A program made the translations under genes and the position numbers. Positions 1-6,998 of a stretch of DNA of 19,658 nucleotides are shown in pieces. The notes beneath the pieces are model-generated. The model ran no database searches, was not told the origin of the DNA, and saw only the letters and a list, made by a program, of their open reading frames with translations. Position 1 is the first letter of the stretch. Each line of letters starts with the position of its first letter. Source of the stretch: DASSCW01 sp036555005 (GTDB taxonomy: Bacteria; Chloroflexota; Limnocylindria; QHBO01); assembly GCA_036555005.1 (NCBI GenBank), contig DATBME010000030.1:1-19658 (forward strand), read 5' to 3'.

Positions 1-1200
1 GAGCTCAGCAAGCTTCGTGTCCGTATCAACGCGTATCGGAACGCCGCCGCAGCGTGGATGCGCTCGAGTCCGGCACACGAGGCCGAACGCGTTGCCGAGA
101 TCGAAGCTGACCTGGCGCGGACCCTGACCGAGCTCCACGCCCGATGGACGATGACGGCCGAGGCACTCGACGCGGCCGGTCGACTCGTCAGCGAGCTCCG
201 CGATCTGGCCGTTCCCGCCGACATACGCGTCGCCGTCCGTATGATTCGGTCGACGTCGGTGCCGGTGCCGGTGACGGCGCCCTCGCCGGACGATGAGGCC
301 CCGTCCACGCGACAGGAGGTTAACTCGGCAACCCAGGTGGCACGTGTCGCGGCCGCCGCGACTGCCGCGATCCCGGCCCCCGTACAACCGGCTCATCGTC
401 GGCCGCCAGCGGAGGCGCCGGCCTCGGTCCGGAGCACACCTCGGACCCTGCCGACAGCACCGGACACCCGTTCGCAGCCTGCTGCCGCTCGGCGCGGTCG
501 GACCTGGCGCCATGTCCTCCTTGCCGGGAGTCTCGCCGCGGGCCTTGTCGTCGGCGGTGCGGCCCTGGTTGCGGCCTTCGACCTGCTCAGCTCCGGCCGA
601 GATGCTGGACAGGATTCCCGTGGAATCACGGCAAGTCCGTCGGGATCCGATGACGTGCAGCAATCGAGTCTCACGCCACAGTCATCGCCGACCGTCGCGC
701 TCACGTTCGACCTTCATCCCGTCGGCCCTTTCGATCCCGCCGAACTTCCAACGGTGGATGCCATCGGTGCCGTCGAGATCGTGCCGTTCCCGACCGCCTT
801 CGATCGCTCACTTCGCCTGACTGCGCCTGGCGCCCGAATCTGCTTCGCGGTCCCGGGAGACGCCACGCTGTCGCGCATCAGCTTCGACCTTCAGCTCGAG
901 CAGGGGCGCCCGAGTGCTCGACTCGACTTGCGGAACGACGGGGCCACGGGCATCGCGCTCGCGCTTGAACTCGACGCACTCGATCTGGCGCACGGTGACT
1001 GGTATCGGCTGGCCATCGATCACGACATCCACGGGGATGTGGATCGGCCTCTCATGAGCATCGAGGATCGGCCGGCGATCCGCATCCCCACAACCGTCGG
1101 AGCCGAGCCTCTCCCCGGAGAGTCCGCGGCATGCCTCGAGCTGACCGGCAGAGCGCCGGGCGACAGCCTCCTGATCGACGACGTCCGGCTCGGCCGATGA
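1..1200 (+). CDS. Membrane-anchored protein with beta-rich extracellular domain (5' partial)
   Basis: I do not recognise this family. The frame is open from base 1, and an ATG at 58 has no Shine-Dalgarno in front of it, so the true start is probably upstream of the window. Counting from the ATG at 58, residues 1-62 are charged and helical. Residues 65-150 are a Pro/Ala/Thr-rich linker. One membrane segment lies at about 153-174 after a basic stretch (ARRGRTWRH). A Ser-rich linker follows, and about 215-380 form an alternating beta-type domain (FDLQLEQ, LDLRNDG, LLIDDVRLG) that resembles a jelly-roll or LamG-like fold, though this is only a fold guess. The basic side before the membrane segment suggests a cytoplasmic N-terminus and an outer C-terminal domain. 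The gene ends 34 bp before the next secreted protein and probably shares a transcript with it. Confidence is good that it is a gene, low on function. Confidence 0.72.
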   Translation, partial: ELSKLRVRINAYRNAAAAWMRSSPAHEAERVAEIEADLARTLTELHARWTMTAEALDAAGRLVSELRDLAVPADIRVAVRMIRSTSVPVPVTAPSPDDEAPSTRQEVNSATQVARVAAAATAAIPAPVQPAHRRPPAEAPASVRSTPRTLPTAPDTRSQPAAARRGRTWRHVLLAGSLAAGLVVGGAALVAAFDLLSSGRDAGQDSRGITASPSGSDDVQQSSLTPQSSPTVALTFDLHPVGPFDPAELPTVDAIGAVEIVPFPTAFDRSLRLTAPGARICFAVPGDATLSRISFDLQLEQGRPSARLDLRNDGATGIALALELDALDLAHGDWYRLAIDHDIHGDVDRPLMSIEDRPAIRIPTTVGAEPLPGESAACLELTGRAPGDSLLIDDVRLGR

Positions 1201-1234
1201 CGCCGCCACCCGCCCACGAAATGGAGACCCTGCG

Positions 1235-2575
1235 ATGATCGGAAACAGACGGCGCGTCATTCTCCTCGCGGTCGTGGCGGTGCTCGTCGCCGGCACACGT
1301 CCGGTGGCAGCCCAGGACGAGATGCCGCGCGACCCGCCAGCCACGGCGCTCCGCCTGAGCCTGGATCGAGCGCTCGGCGAGCATGCGTTCCTGCTCGGCG
1401 AGGTCGTCAGGAGCGGGATCGGCAACCTGCCGGACTTCAACGCCGCCGCGGCTGCGCTCGAGGCGAACACGACCGACGTGGTCGCCCTCATCGAGGACGT
1501 TTACGGCGCCGATGCCGCCGATGCCTTCGCGGAGCATTGGCGGAACCACGTCGCCTACATCGTGGATTACGGCAGGGCACTGGCGGACGGCGATCCCGAT
1601 GCCGCCCAGCTCGCTCAGCAGCAGCTCGAGCGCTACGTCGATGACTTCAGCGGCTTCCTGGCGGAGGCGCTGCCGGCCCTCGCCCCGGATGCCGTCGAGG
1701 GCCTGATCGGCGGGCACGTCCAGCAGCTTGAGCACGTCGCCTCGTTCGAGATGGGGGAGGTGGGTGAGGCGTACGGAGCGATCCGGGAAACCTACGCGCA
1801 CATGTTCATGGTCGGCGACAGTCTGGCGGAGGGCATCATCGGCCTCCACCCGAACCGCTTCTCCGGACACGAGCAGGCGTTCAGTCCCGCCACGACCTTC
1901 CGCCTCGAACTCGACCGACTGCTCGGAGAGCACACGCACCTCGCGGCCGTGTACATGCGAGCGATGCTGCGGCAGGAGCAGGACGCGCCGAGCATCGGGC
2001 AGGCCCTCGCCGGTAACACCGCCGACCTGGGGGCAATGATCGCCGATCTGTACGGCGCAAAAGCGGGCGAGGCGTTCGTCCGCCTCTGGAACGACCACGT
2101 GGCCACGTACACGGCCTATATCAACGGCCTTGCCGATGGCGATGATGCGGCCACTTCCGCCGCAATCGACGAGCTGGAGACGTACCGATCGGAATTTACT
2201 GACTACCTCGCCGATGCGAACCCGCATCTCTCCGCGGCGGCCTTCGAGACGCTCGTCGGCGAGCACATCGAGCATCTGGTCGCGCAGGCGGAAGCCTACG
2301 CGGCGGACCGGTACGACCAATCCTTCGAGATCGGGCGGCAGGCATATCGGCACGCCGGAGAGCTTGCCAGGAGCCTGGCCGGCGCGATCGTCGACCAGTT
2401 CCCACACCTCCTGCCCAATGCGGCAACGCACGCGCCGCCTCGCGACTGGGGGGCGAGCCTGATTCCGACGGTCGTGCTGGCCACCGGGGTCCTGCTTGTC
2501 GGGCTCGGCGTCGGTCTCGCGATCACGAGACCATCGCGCATTCGGAGGTCTACAAGTCCACGCCCGCAGCGCTGA
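1235..2575 (+). CDS. Secreted membrane-anchored protein with a duplicated four-histidine helical domain
   Basis: A signal peptide is seen at residues 1-26, ending VAA-Q. Two copies of an all-helical domain follow, at about 38-205 and 221-388. A membrane segment lies at about 408-430, with a short basic tail (RPSRIRRSTSPRPQR). The copies align with a constant offset of 183-184 residues. Four histidines are kept in each: H50/H233 (LGEH), H105/H288 (WxxHV), H161/H344 (GxH) and H189/H373 (Y-x-H). Such spacing in a helical bundle suggests a metal or haem site outside the cell, but that is inference. No cysteines or CxxCH motif are present. The start has GGAG at 1223-1226, 8 nt ahead of the ATG, and the gene follows the upstream membrane protein by 34 bp. 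I do not recognise the family by name. Confidence 0.8.
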   Translation: MIGNRRRVILLAVVAVLVAGTRPVAAQDEMPRDPPATALRLSLDRALGEHAFLLGEVVRSGIGNLPDFNAAAAALEANTTDVVALIEDVYGADAADAFAEHWRNHVAYIVDYGRALADGDPDAAQLAQQQLERYVDDFSGFLAEALPALAPDAVEGLIGGHVQQLEHVASFEMGEVGEAYGAIRETYAHMFMVGDSLAEGIIGLHPNRFSGHEQAFSPATTFRLELDRLLGEHTHLAAVYMRAMLRQEQDAPSIGQALAGNTADLGAMIADLYGAKAGEAFVRLWNDHVATYTAYINGLADGDDAATSAAIDELETYRSEFTDYLADANPHLSAAAFETLVGEHIEHLVAQAEAYAADRYDQSFEIGRQAYRHAGELARSLAGAIVDQFPHLLPNAATHAPPRDWGASLIPTVVLATGVLLVGLGVGLAITRPSRIRRSTSPRPQR

Positions 2576-2633
2576 ATGGAATCGAGTCCACGAGGAAGAC
2601 CGATAGGCGTCGCCGGTCAGGCGGTGCCCTTCG

Positions 2634-2933
2634 TCAGGAAACCGAGACTTCGGACCTGCTGAAGGCGACCGGATGGCCGTTGGTGTGCCCGTTGTTCAGC
2701 CGTTGCGGCCGGAACAGGCGCAGCAGCGCGAGCAGCGTGGCGAGGCTGGGCTGGCGCTCGCCCTGGAGCAGGCGGGTGATGGTGCTGTGGTCGATGCCCG
2801 TTCTCATGGCGACGACACGAGCCGACAGGCGCCGCTCCGCCATGACCTCGCCGAGCCATCCGGCAAAGTCGCCGGCAACGACCCGATCGGGCAGAACGAG
2901 AGTTGGTTCATGGTCCCCCACGCACGCGAGCAT
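2634..2933 (-). CDS. Small XRE-type helix-turn-helix regulator
   Basis: A 99-residue protein with a Cro/C1-type helix-turn-helix at about residues 24-72. The visible elements are FAGWLGEVMAERRLS, then VVAMRTGIDHSTITRLLQGE (recognition helix around HSTITRLL), then a hydrophobic helix LATLLALLRLF. The tail is polar and has no recognisable sensor domain. It is transcribed away from the CTPGYWKNH gene at 3140, with a 206-bp gap between the two starts, so it could act on that shared region. The start is not settled. ATG at 2933 is the longest choice, but a TATGCT box at 2934-2929 on this strand is followed after 7 nt by GTG at 2921. That matches the leaderless pattern of other genes here and would give 95 residues. 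Target and role are unknown. Confidence 0.7.
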   Translation of the reverse strand: MLACVGDHEPTLVLPDRVVAGDFAGWLGEVMAERRLSARVVAMRTGIDHSTITRLLQGERQPSLATLLALLRLFRPQRLNNGHTNGHPVAFSRSEVSVS

Positions 2934-2934
2934 A
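2929..2934 (-). promoter_or_regulatory. Possible -10 box (TATGCT) for a leaderless start of the XRE gene
   Basis: TATGCT on the minus strand lies 7 nt before a GTG at 2921. A TTGACG (2955-2950) lies 15 bp further upstream, shorter than the usual 17. If used, translation would begin at GTG 2921 rather than ATG 2933, because the ATG overlaps this box. Confidence 0.35.
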
Positions 2935-3053
2935 GCGGACGCACCTTGCCGTCAACCTTTCATTCGGTGGTTTGAAGGGACTTCGCCGCAAGGTCGCGAT
3001 GCCGGTGCTACACGGCAACGTATTCACGGCCGGACAGGTTCCGCTGGGGTGTG

Positions 3054-3094
3054 CGCTGAAGTACCGTCCCGCCCAGTACTTATGGGCTAACCTG
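3054..3094 (+). promoter_or_regulatory. Inverted AAGTAC half-sites upstream of the CTPGYWKNH gene
   Basis: AAGTAC at 3059-3064 and GTACTT at 3076-3081 form an inverted repeat separated by 11 bp. The right part, CAGTACTTATGGGCTA at 3074-3089, matches 14 of 16 bases of a block at 11785-11800 ahead of the HTH-TPR gene. The left part, CGCTGAAGTAC, resembles CGCTGAAAGTACT at 4147-4159 ahead of the secretion operon. TAACCT at 3088-3093 could be a -10 box. This is a candidate operator; the regulator is unknown. Confidence 0.42.
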
Positions 3095-3139
3095 CCCACG
3101 CTTTTCAGCACTCTTCGTGCCCTTAGGGAGGAGTCCTCA

Positions 3140-4069
3140 ATGCCCCTGGCGACGCGGTCGATGCACCGCACCATGTTGTTGATCCTTGCGCTGGCACTTG
3201 CCCTGTTCGCCGCGCAGCTGGTCAACGGACGAATCACCGCGGGAGATGGCAAGGTCGCCGCCGCCGTCGGCCCGTGCAACAACGACCTGGCGTTCTTCGG
3301 CTCAGCTCCGACCAACACCAAGTTCCACCCCGGCGACACTTGGCAGGGCGGCACCTTCACGTCGATCGTGGTCAACAACCCGAACCACAACGACGTCATG
3401 AACGTCCGCATCGTGTCGAACGGCGACAAGGTCGGGCGGTTCCCGGGCGTCGCGGGTGGCTCGACCGCGACGATCACCTTCGCACAGCCCGTGCAGGTCA
3501 CTGGCATCCTGTGGTTCGGCAATGACCCCGAGGCCGGTGAGAGCGGCTGGTTCATCAACAATATGCCCGGCCCGAACACTGGAGATGCCGGCGCAGCCTG
3601 CACCGCCACCAACTTCGTCACCGACACCATCACTATCTGGACCGATGACTCGGGTGGCGTCGACTTCTACATCAAGCAGCCCCCGCCCCCGGACGGCGGC
3701 AACGAGGGCTGCACGCCTGGCTACTGGAAGAACCACCAGGATTCATGGGCGCCGACCGGCTACACCACCGGCCAGACGGTCGAGTCCGTCTTCGACGTGC
3801 CGGATGCCTATGGGCTCGACAACATGACCCTGCTGCAAGCCCTGCAGGGCGGTGGCGGTCCGAGCGTGGCCGATAAGGCCCGGATCCTTCTCCGCGCTGC
3901 CGTCGCGTCGCTGTTGAACTCGGCCCACCCGGGCGTCGACTTCGCGCTGTCGACCGGCGACGTCATCAGCCAGGTCAACGCCGCGCTGGCCACTGGAAAC
4001 AAGGCAACGATCATTGGTCTCGCTTCCGATCTGGACGCGAAGAACAACGCGGGCTGCCCGCTCAACTAG
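3140..4069 (+). CDS. Secreted protein with C-terminal CTPGYWKNH domain
   Basis: The start is ATG 3140, preceded by a strong Shine-Dalgarno (AGGGAGGAG, 3125-3133). The same frame is open back to 2972, but the extra 56 residues precede the signal peptide and look non-coding. The 309-residue protein has a signal peptide at about residues 8-42 with a long hydrophobic core (MLLILALALALFAAQL). Residues 46-178 are a beta-rich domain with polar loops. A Pro-rich hinge (PPPPDGG) follows, then the CTPGYWKNH motif at 191-199 and a helical tail ending in a Cys (GCPLN). The CTPGYWKNH motif is one I associate with exported proteins of environmental bacteria; its function is not known to me. The cysteines at 46, 154, 191 and 306 could form disulfides. 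A terminator-like hairpin follows 10 nt after the stop, so it is probably a single-gene transcript that shares promoter motifs with the next operon. Confidence 0.85.
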   Translation: MPLATRSMHRTMLLILALALALFAAQLVNGRITAGDGKVAAAVGPCNNDLAFFGSAPTNTKFHPGDTWQGGTFTSIVVNNPNHNDVMNVRIVSNGDKVGRFPGVAGGSTATITFAQPVQVTGILWFGNDPEAGESGWFINNMPGPNTGDAGAACTATNFVTDTITIWTDDSGGVDFYIKQPPPPDGGNEGCTPGYWKNHQDSWAPTGYTTGQTVESVFDVPDAYGLDNMTLLQALQGGGGPSVADKARILLRAAVASLLNSAHPGVDFALSTGDVISQVNAALATGNKATIIGLASDLDAKNNAGCPLN

Positions 4070-4078
4070 CTCGTTGAT

Positions 4079-4106
4079 GGGGCCGGGGGATCCGTCCCTC
4101 GGCCCC
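4079..4106 (+). terminator. GC-rich hairpin after the CTPGYWKNH gene
   Basis: Arms 4079-4090 and 4095-4106 pair over 12 bp with one G-T wobble and a 4-nt loop. It starts 10 nt after the TAG. There is no long T run, so it may need Rho or act as an RNA-stabilising 3' end. Confidence 0.6.
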
Positions 4107-4146
4107 GCACAGACCGCCTGGTTTCTGGGCGAGTAAAGCGGGCAGA

Positions 4147-4186
4147 CGCTGAAAGTACTATCGCCGTCCCCGGTGGGGGCGGCGAT
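4147..4186 (+). promoter_or_regulatory. Promoter region with AAGTAC element and 12-bp hairpin ahead of the secretion operon
   Basis: CGCTGAAAGTACT at 4147-4159 repeats the element ahead of the 3140 gene. TACTAT at 4156-4161 is a plausible -10 box. Arms 4160-4171 and 4175-4186 then pair over 12 bp with one G-T wobble and a 3-nt loop. Either the hairpin DNA is a protein site or, if transcription starts further up, it is a leader structure. No good -35 box is visible. Confidence 0.42.
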
Positions 4187-4188
4187 GC

Positions 4189-4221
4189 TGGACTCCGGTC
4201 AATATTGGATTGCGGAGTCCA
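4189..4221 (+). promoter_or_regulatory. Leader hairpin that buries the Shine-Dalgarno of the first operon gene
   Basis: TGGACTCCG at 4189-4197 is the exact complement of CGGAGTCCA at 4213-4221, with a 15-nt AT-rich loop. The right arm contains GGAG (4214-4217), the only Shine-Dalgarno ahead of ATG 4223. Folding would hide the ribosome site, which suggests control of translation by temperature, a ligand, a protein or coupling. The pairing is seen directly; the regulatory role is inferred. Confidence 0.5.
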
Positions 4222-4222
4222 C

Positions 4223-4612
4223 ATGAAACGCGTTCTGGCCGCGCTCTTTGCCGGCCTCATCACCTTCGGGGGGATCTACGGTCTGGCGGCAAGCCTGAAC
4301 CTCACCACCGACAGCCTTGGTGCAGGGAATGCCACCGTCGCCGCCTGTCAGGCGGGGGCCCTGAACGCGACCTACACAACCAGCTACTCGGCGAGCACGC
4401 CGGGCTACACGGTCGGCACCGTGACCGTCACCGGACTGGCGGCCAGCTGCTACAGCAAGGCGTACAAGATCACGCTGTCCGGCGCCGGCAACGCCTCCCT
4501 GGGTGAGGCCACCGGCACGACCCCGGCGAGCGGCACGAGCTTCGCGGCGACCTTCTCGCCCGCGGTGAGCGCCGCCTCGGTGACCGGCATCAGCGTGGTG
4601 CTGAGCGGGTAG
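4223..4612 (+). CDS. Small secreted AASL-signature protein, paralogue 1
   Basis: A 129-residue exported protein. ATG 4223 is preferred over an upstream TTG at 4205 because GGAG lies just ahead of it and the signal peptide then begins MKR. The hydrophobic segment is residues 4-22 and the likely cleavage is after LAA (position 23), leaving SLNLTTDSLGAG. The mature part is a Thr/Ser/Ala-rich beta protein with two cysteines (42 and 76) that may form a disulfide. The SLNL...LGAG...C start and the TVTVTGLAASC block (66-76) recur in the next gene, so the two are paralogues. It heads an operon ending in a SipW-type signal peptidase, which probably processes it. By analogy with TasA/camelysin systems it may be a surface fibre or matrix component. 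That role is inferred; no assigned family is recognised. Confidence 0.8.
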   Translation: MKRVLAALFAGLITFGGIYGLAASLNLTTDSLGAGNATVAACQAGALNATYTTSYSASTPGYTVGTVTVTGLAASCYSKAYKITLSGAGNASLGEATGTTPASGTSFAATFSPAVSAASVTGISVVLSG

Positions 4613-4627
4613 TCCTCACTGAGCGCA

Positions 4628-4657
4628 TCGGCCGGCGGGCTGCGGCCTGTCGGCCGA
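4628..4657 (+). other. Hairpin between the two paralogous secreted-protein genes
   Basis: TCGGCCG (4628-4634) pairs with CGGCCGA (4651-4657) over 7 bp, in the 93-bp gap between the first two operon genes. There is no T run. It could be a partial terminator or processing site that makes the first protein more abundant than the rest. Confidence 0.4.
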
Positions 4658-4705
4658 CGGCGTTCCCAAACGGGGCCTGATGGCCCGCGTGGAACGGAGG
4701 CGCCG

Positions 4706-5077
4706 ATGCCGTCCTGGCGCCGAATCGGCCTCGTCCTGGCGTTCGTGCTCAGCGGCACCGTGATTGGTGCCGCCGCCTCGCTGAACCTCAGTCCTGGCAC
4801 CCTCGGCGCCGGCCAGCTGGCCACGCCGCGCTGCACGACCGCCAACCTGGGCGTGCTCCACAACCTCGTCGGCAGCAACGTCGCCAGCGTCACGGTCAGC
4901 GGCCTGCCGGCCGCCTGCGGCGGCGGAACGCTGCAGGCCACCGTCAACAACGGCACCACCAACAGCAGCGGCTCGGCCGTGGTCCCGGCCGCCGGTGGGT
5001 CGGTCACCATCACCCTGGCAGCCGCCGTGCCCGTCAGCCAGGCTGCGCAGACCGACATCGTGGTGGTCGGCCCATGA
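4706..5077 (+). CDS. Small secreted AASL-signature protein, paralogue 2
   Basis: A 123-residue exported protein. The start has GGAGG at 4696-4700, 5 nt before ATG. The signal peptide is MPSWRR followed by a hydrophobic core (about 7-23), with likely cleavage after GAAA, leaving SLNLSPGTLGAG. Cysteines sit at 43 and 71. The block SVTVSGLPAAC (61-71) matches TVTVTGLAASC of the preceding protein, and the spacing of signal, LGAG and first Cys is the same. The rest is Asn/Thr/Gly/Ala-rich with alternating hydrophobics, which fits a beta-sandwich. Its stop overlaps the next start as ATGA (5074-5077), implying translational coupling. It is probably a second structural or minor subunit of the same surface assembly. 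Function is inferred from context only. Confidence 0.78.
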   Translation: MPSWRRIGLVLAFVLSGTVIGAAASLNLSPGTLGAGQLATPRCTTANLGVLHNLVGSNVASVTVSGLPAACGGGTLQATVNNGTTNSSGSAVVPAAGGSVTITLAAAVPVSQAAQTDIVVVGP

Positions 5078-5793
5078 GCGCGTGGCGCACGGCGCTTGTC
5101 GCCGTCCTGCTCGGGGTGCTGATCGGGGCGGGCACGGTCGCGGGGCGGGCGGCCAGCCTCTCGCTCAGCTCGCAGTCACTGACGCCGTACCGGACCTGCA
5201 CCCTGACCGCGACGCCAGCGGCGGCAACGGTGGCGATCGACACCACGGCACGCCAGGGCAACCCGACGAACAATTTCGGGACGGTCAATAGCCTGACCGT
5301 CTCGGCTGCCGCCACGGCCAACCGGCGCATCTACCTGCGCTTCGACCTGACCCGATGCACGCCGATGATCCCGGCCAGCGCCACGATCCGGCAGGCGACC
5401 CTTCGCCTGTTCATGACGGGGCGGCCCGCCGGCTGCCGCACGGTCGACATCTTCCCGGTCATGGCAACCTGGACCGAGACCGGCCTCACCTGGAACAACC
5501 AGCCGTTTGGCACGGCCCTTAACAACCCGCCCACCGCCAGCCGCACGGGGTCGTTCGACGTGGGGACGCCGGCCGCCTGCCAGAACCGCACCAACAACTC
5601 GTACGTCGTGGGCGGCACGGTCACGGCCGACGTCGCCGCCTTCGTGGCGGGTGGTGCCACTAACTTCGGGTGGATGCTGCGCGATGACCTCGAGGGCGCC
5701 GCACCCACGCGTACCACCACCTTCAGCGCCAAGGAGCAGGGCAGTGCCGCCCGCGGTCCGCAGCTCGTCATCACGTACGTGGTCGTGCCGTGA
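5074..5793 (+). CDS. Secreted DNRLRE/CBM96-like protein with AASL signature
   Basis: A 239-residue exported protein with a signal peptide at 1-27 (cleavage probably after GRAA), leaving SLSLSSQSL, the same start as the two upstream proteins. Residues about 50-237 show the marks of the DNRLRE family (related to CBM96): a repeated-Asn entry (QGNPTNNFGT, 61-70), RIYLRFDL (85-92), ATIRQATLRLF (103-113), WTETGLTWNNQP (133-144) and a final beta strand, GPQLVITY (228-235). That family forms beta-sandwich domains found in surface adhesins and carbohydrate-binding proteins. Four cysteines (42, 95, 121, 169) may form two disulfides. It overlaps both neighbours by 4 nt (ATGA before, GTGA after), so it is translationally coupled to the signal peptidase. 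It may be the binding or adhesive tip of the assembly. The domain call is good; the ligand is unknown. Confidence 0.82.
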   Translation: MSAWRTALVAVLLGVLIGAGTVAGRAASLSLSSQSLTPYRTCTLTATPAAATVAIDTTARQGNPTNNFGTVNSLTVSAAATANRRIYLRFDLTRCTPMIPASATIRQATLRLFMTGRPAGCRTVDIFPVMATWTETGLTWNNQPFGTALNNPPTASRTGSFDVGTPAACQNRTNNSYVVGGTVTADVAAFVAGGATNFGWMLRDDLEGAAPTRTTTFSAKEQGSAARGPQLVITYVVVP

Positions 5794-6356
5794 CGGCGGG
5801 TCGCGCGGGGCTGGCGCTCCTCCTCGTCCTGCTGGCGGCGTGGTTCGTGCTCCTGCGGCCCGTCTCGCTGGGCGGGTCCGTCACCTACGTCGTCATCCGT
5901 GGCGATTCAATGGAACCGGACTATCGCTCCGGCGACCTGCTCCTCGTCCACTCGCAGTCCTCCTACGGCAGCCGGGACGTGATCGCCTATCGCGTGCCGG
6001 ATGGTGAGGTGGGGGAGGGTCTGGTGGTCGTGCATCGGATCGTGGGCGGCAGCCCGGGCGCCGGGTTCACCGTGCGCGGCGACAACAACCCCAGCACAGA
6101 TCCGTGGGTGCCGCGCGGGACCGATGTCGTCGGCAAGGCGTGGGTCCTGGTTCCGGGCCTGGGACGGGTGCTGGTGGCGATCCGCCAGCCGCTGGTGCTG
6201 GCCGCCCTCGCCGCGTCGCTGGTGGTGGGGGCCATCATCTGGCGCGGTCCCAGCGGTCCAGCGCCCCGGCCGGCCCCGACGCCGGCGCGACGGCATCCTC
6301 CGCGCAGCGCGATGTCAACCGCTGCGCGCCTGCGGCGCGCCGGTAGACTCCGCTGA
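5790..6356 (+). CDS. Signal peptidase I, SipW/archaeal (Ser-His) type
   Basis: A membrane serine protease of family S26B that removes signal peptides at the outer face of the membrane. The GTG start overlaps the previous stop. A membrane segment at about 6-24 is followed by GDSMEPDYRSGDLLLVH with the nucleophile Ser40. The general base is a histidine (His82 in VVHRIVG), as in SipW, archaeal and ER peptidases, rather than the lysine of LepB. RGDNN (96-100) and the following GxDVVGK segment match the acidic box of that group. A second membrane segment lies at about 132-150, and the C-terminal 38 residues are Pro/Arg-rich and probably cytoplasmic. In Bacillus, SipW is encoded with its substrates TasA and TapA. 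Here three upstream genes encode proteins with matching AASL cleavage regions, so a dedicated substrate set is likely. Confidence 0.9.
   Translation: MTAGRAGLALLLVLLAAWFVLLRPVSLGGSVTYVVIRGDSMEPDYRSGDLLLVHSQSSYGSRDVIAYRVPDGEVGEGLVVVHRIVGGSPGAGFTVRGDNNPSTDPWVPRGTDVVGKAWVLVPGLGRVLVAIRQPLVLAALAASLVVGAIIWRGPSGPAPRPAPTPARRHPPRSAMSTAARLRRAGRLR
6337..6353 (+). promoter_or_regulatory. Promoter core GCGCCGGTAGACTCCGC inside the end of the signal peptidase gene
   Basis: This 17-bp string is identical to 16195-16211, where it sits just ahead of another gene start. TAGACT (6344-6349) fits a -10 box, giving a transcription start near 6356 and a leader of about 25 nt for the gene at 6381. Confidence 0.5.
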
Positions 6357-6380
6357 CGACGATCAGCGCGAGGACGCCAG

Positions 6381-6884
6381 GTGGTGGAATCGGCTCAGCC
6401 GCAGCCGACGGACGAGGCCCCGGCCGCAGCCGACGATGAGTCGCGGCCACTCAGCGTCACCGCGGCGGCCGGCATCCTGCTGGCGATCGGCGTCTTCGCC
6501 GGCCTGGTCGGCGTGGTCCTGCTGATCGTGGTCGCCGTCAACTCGAATCCGGCCGCGCTCCCCAGCTACATCGAGGTTGCTCCTGCGGGCTTTGCCGGAG
6601 CCGCGGTCGGGATCGGTCTGATCCTGGTGGCCTATGGCGTGGCCGGCGCGGTGGCGGGGGTTCAGGCGTTTCGGCGCCGGCCATGGGCGCGAGGCCTGGG
6701 GATCGTGCTGGCCGCGGTGGGAACGGCGGCCCTGGTGCTGGCCATGCTGCGGCCCGGCCAGACGGGCGGCGCCACGCCGGTCATCTTCGTGCCCGTGATT
6801 GCGGCGCTGGCCTACGCGGCGGTGGCGCTGGCGAGCGAGGGGCGCTGGTTCGCGCCATCGGTCCCGGACGCCGGAACCAGATAG
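6381..6884 (+). CDS. Four-helix integral membrane protein
   Basis: A 167-residue protein. The GTG start (6381, or GTG 6384) follows GAGGA at 6370-6374. The first 24 residues are acidic and Pro-rich, then four hydrophobic segments are seen at about 25-53, 66-95, 103-122 and 132-150. Between segments 2 and 3 is a basic loop (FRRRPWARG), which by the positive-inside rule is cytoplasmic. I see no catalytic motif. It begins 24 bp after the signal peptidase gene, so it may be co-transcribed, but it also has its own likely promoter core at 6337-6353. A gene-free stretch follows. No family is recognised; a role in the export operon is possible but unsupported. Confidence 0.75.
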   Translation: MVESAQPQPTDEAPAAADDESRPLSVTAAAGILLAIGVFAGLVGVVLLIVVAVNSNPAALPSYIEVAPAGFAGAAVGIGLILVAYGVAGAVAGVQAFRRRPWARGLGIVLAAVGTAALVLAMLRPGQTGGATPVIFVPVIAALAYAAVALASEGRWFAPSVPDAGTR

Positions 6885-6939
6885 AGGCAGCCGCAGGAAC
6901 CATCGTCCCGAGGGCTGCTGGCGGCTGCCTCCTATCACA

Positions 6940-6958
6940 CTGCCCGCTATCCGGGCAG
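6940..6958 (+). terminator. Hairpin downstream of the four-helix membrane protein
   Basis: CTGCCCG (6940-6946) pairs perfectly with CGGGCAG (6952-6958) around a 5-nt loop, 55 nt after the stop. No T run follows. It is a plausible transcript end for the operon. Confidence 0.5.
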
Positions 6959-6998
6959 CAATAGGCCGGGGACCCGGAGGAACCCCCGCGTCAGCTCC

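Noticed and set aside
1052..2431. 459-codon open frame on the minus strand
   Set aside because: Antisense to the signal-peptide protein with duplicated domains, which has a ribosome site and internal homology.
2972..3139. 56-residue extension of the CTPGYWKNH protein
   Set aside because: Places extra sequence ahead of a clear signal peptide; the AGGGAGGAG site marks ATG 3140.
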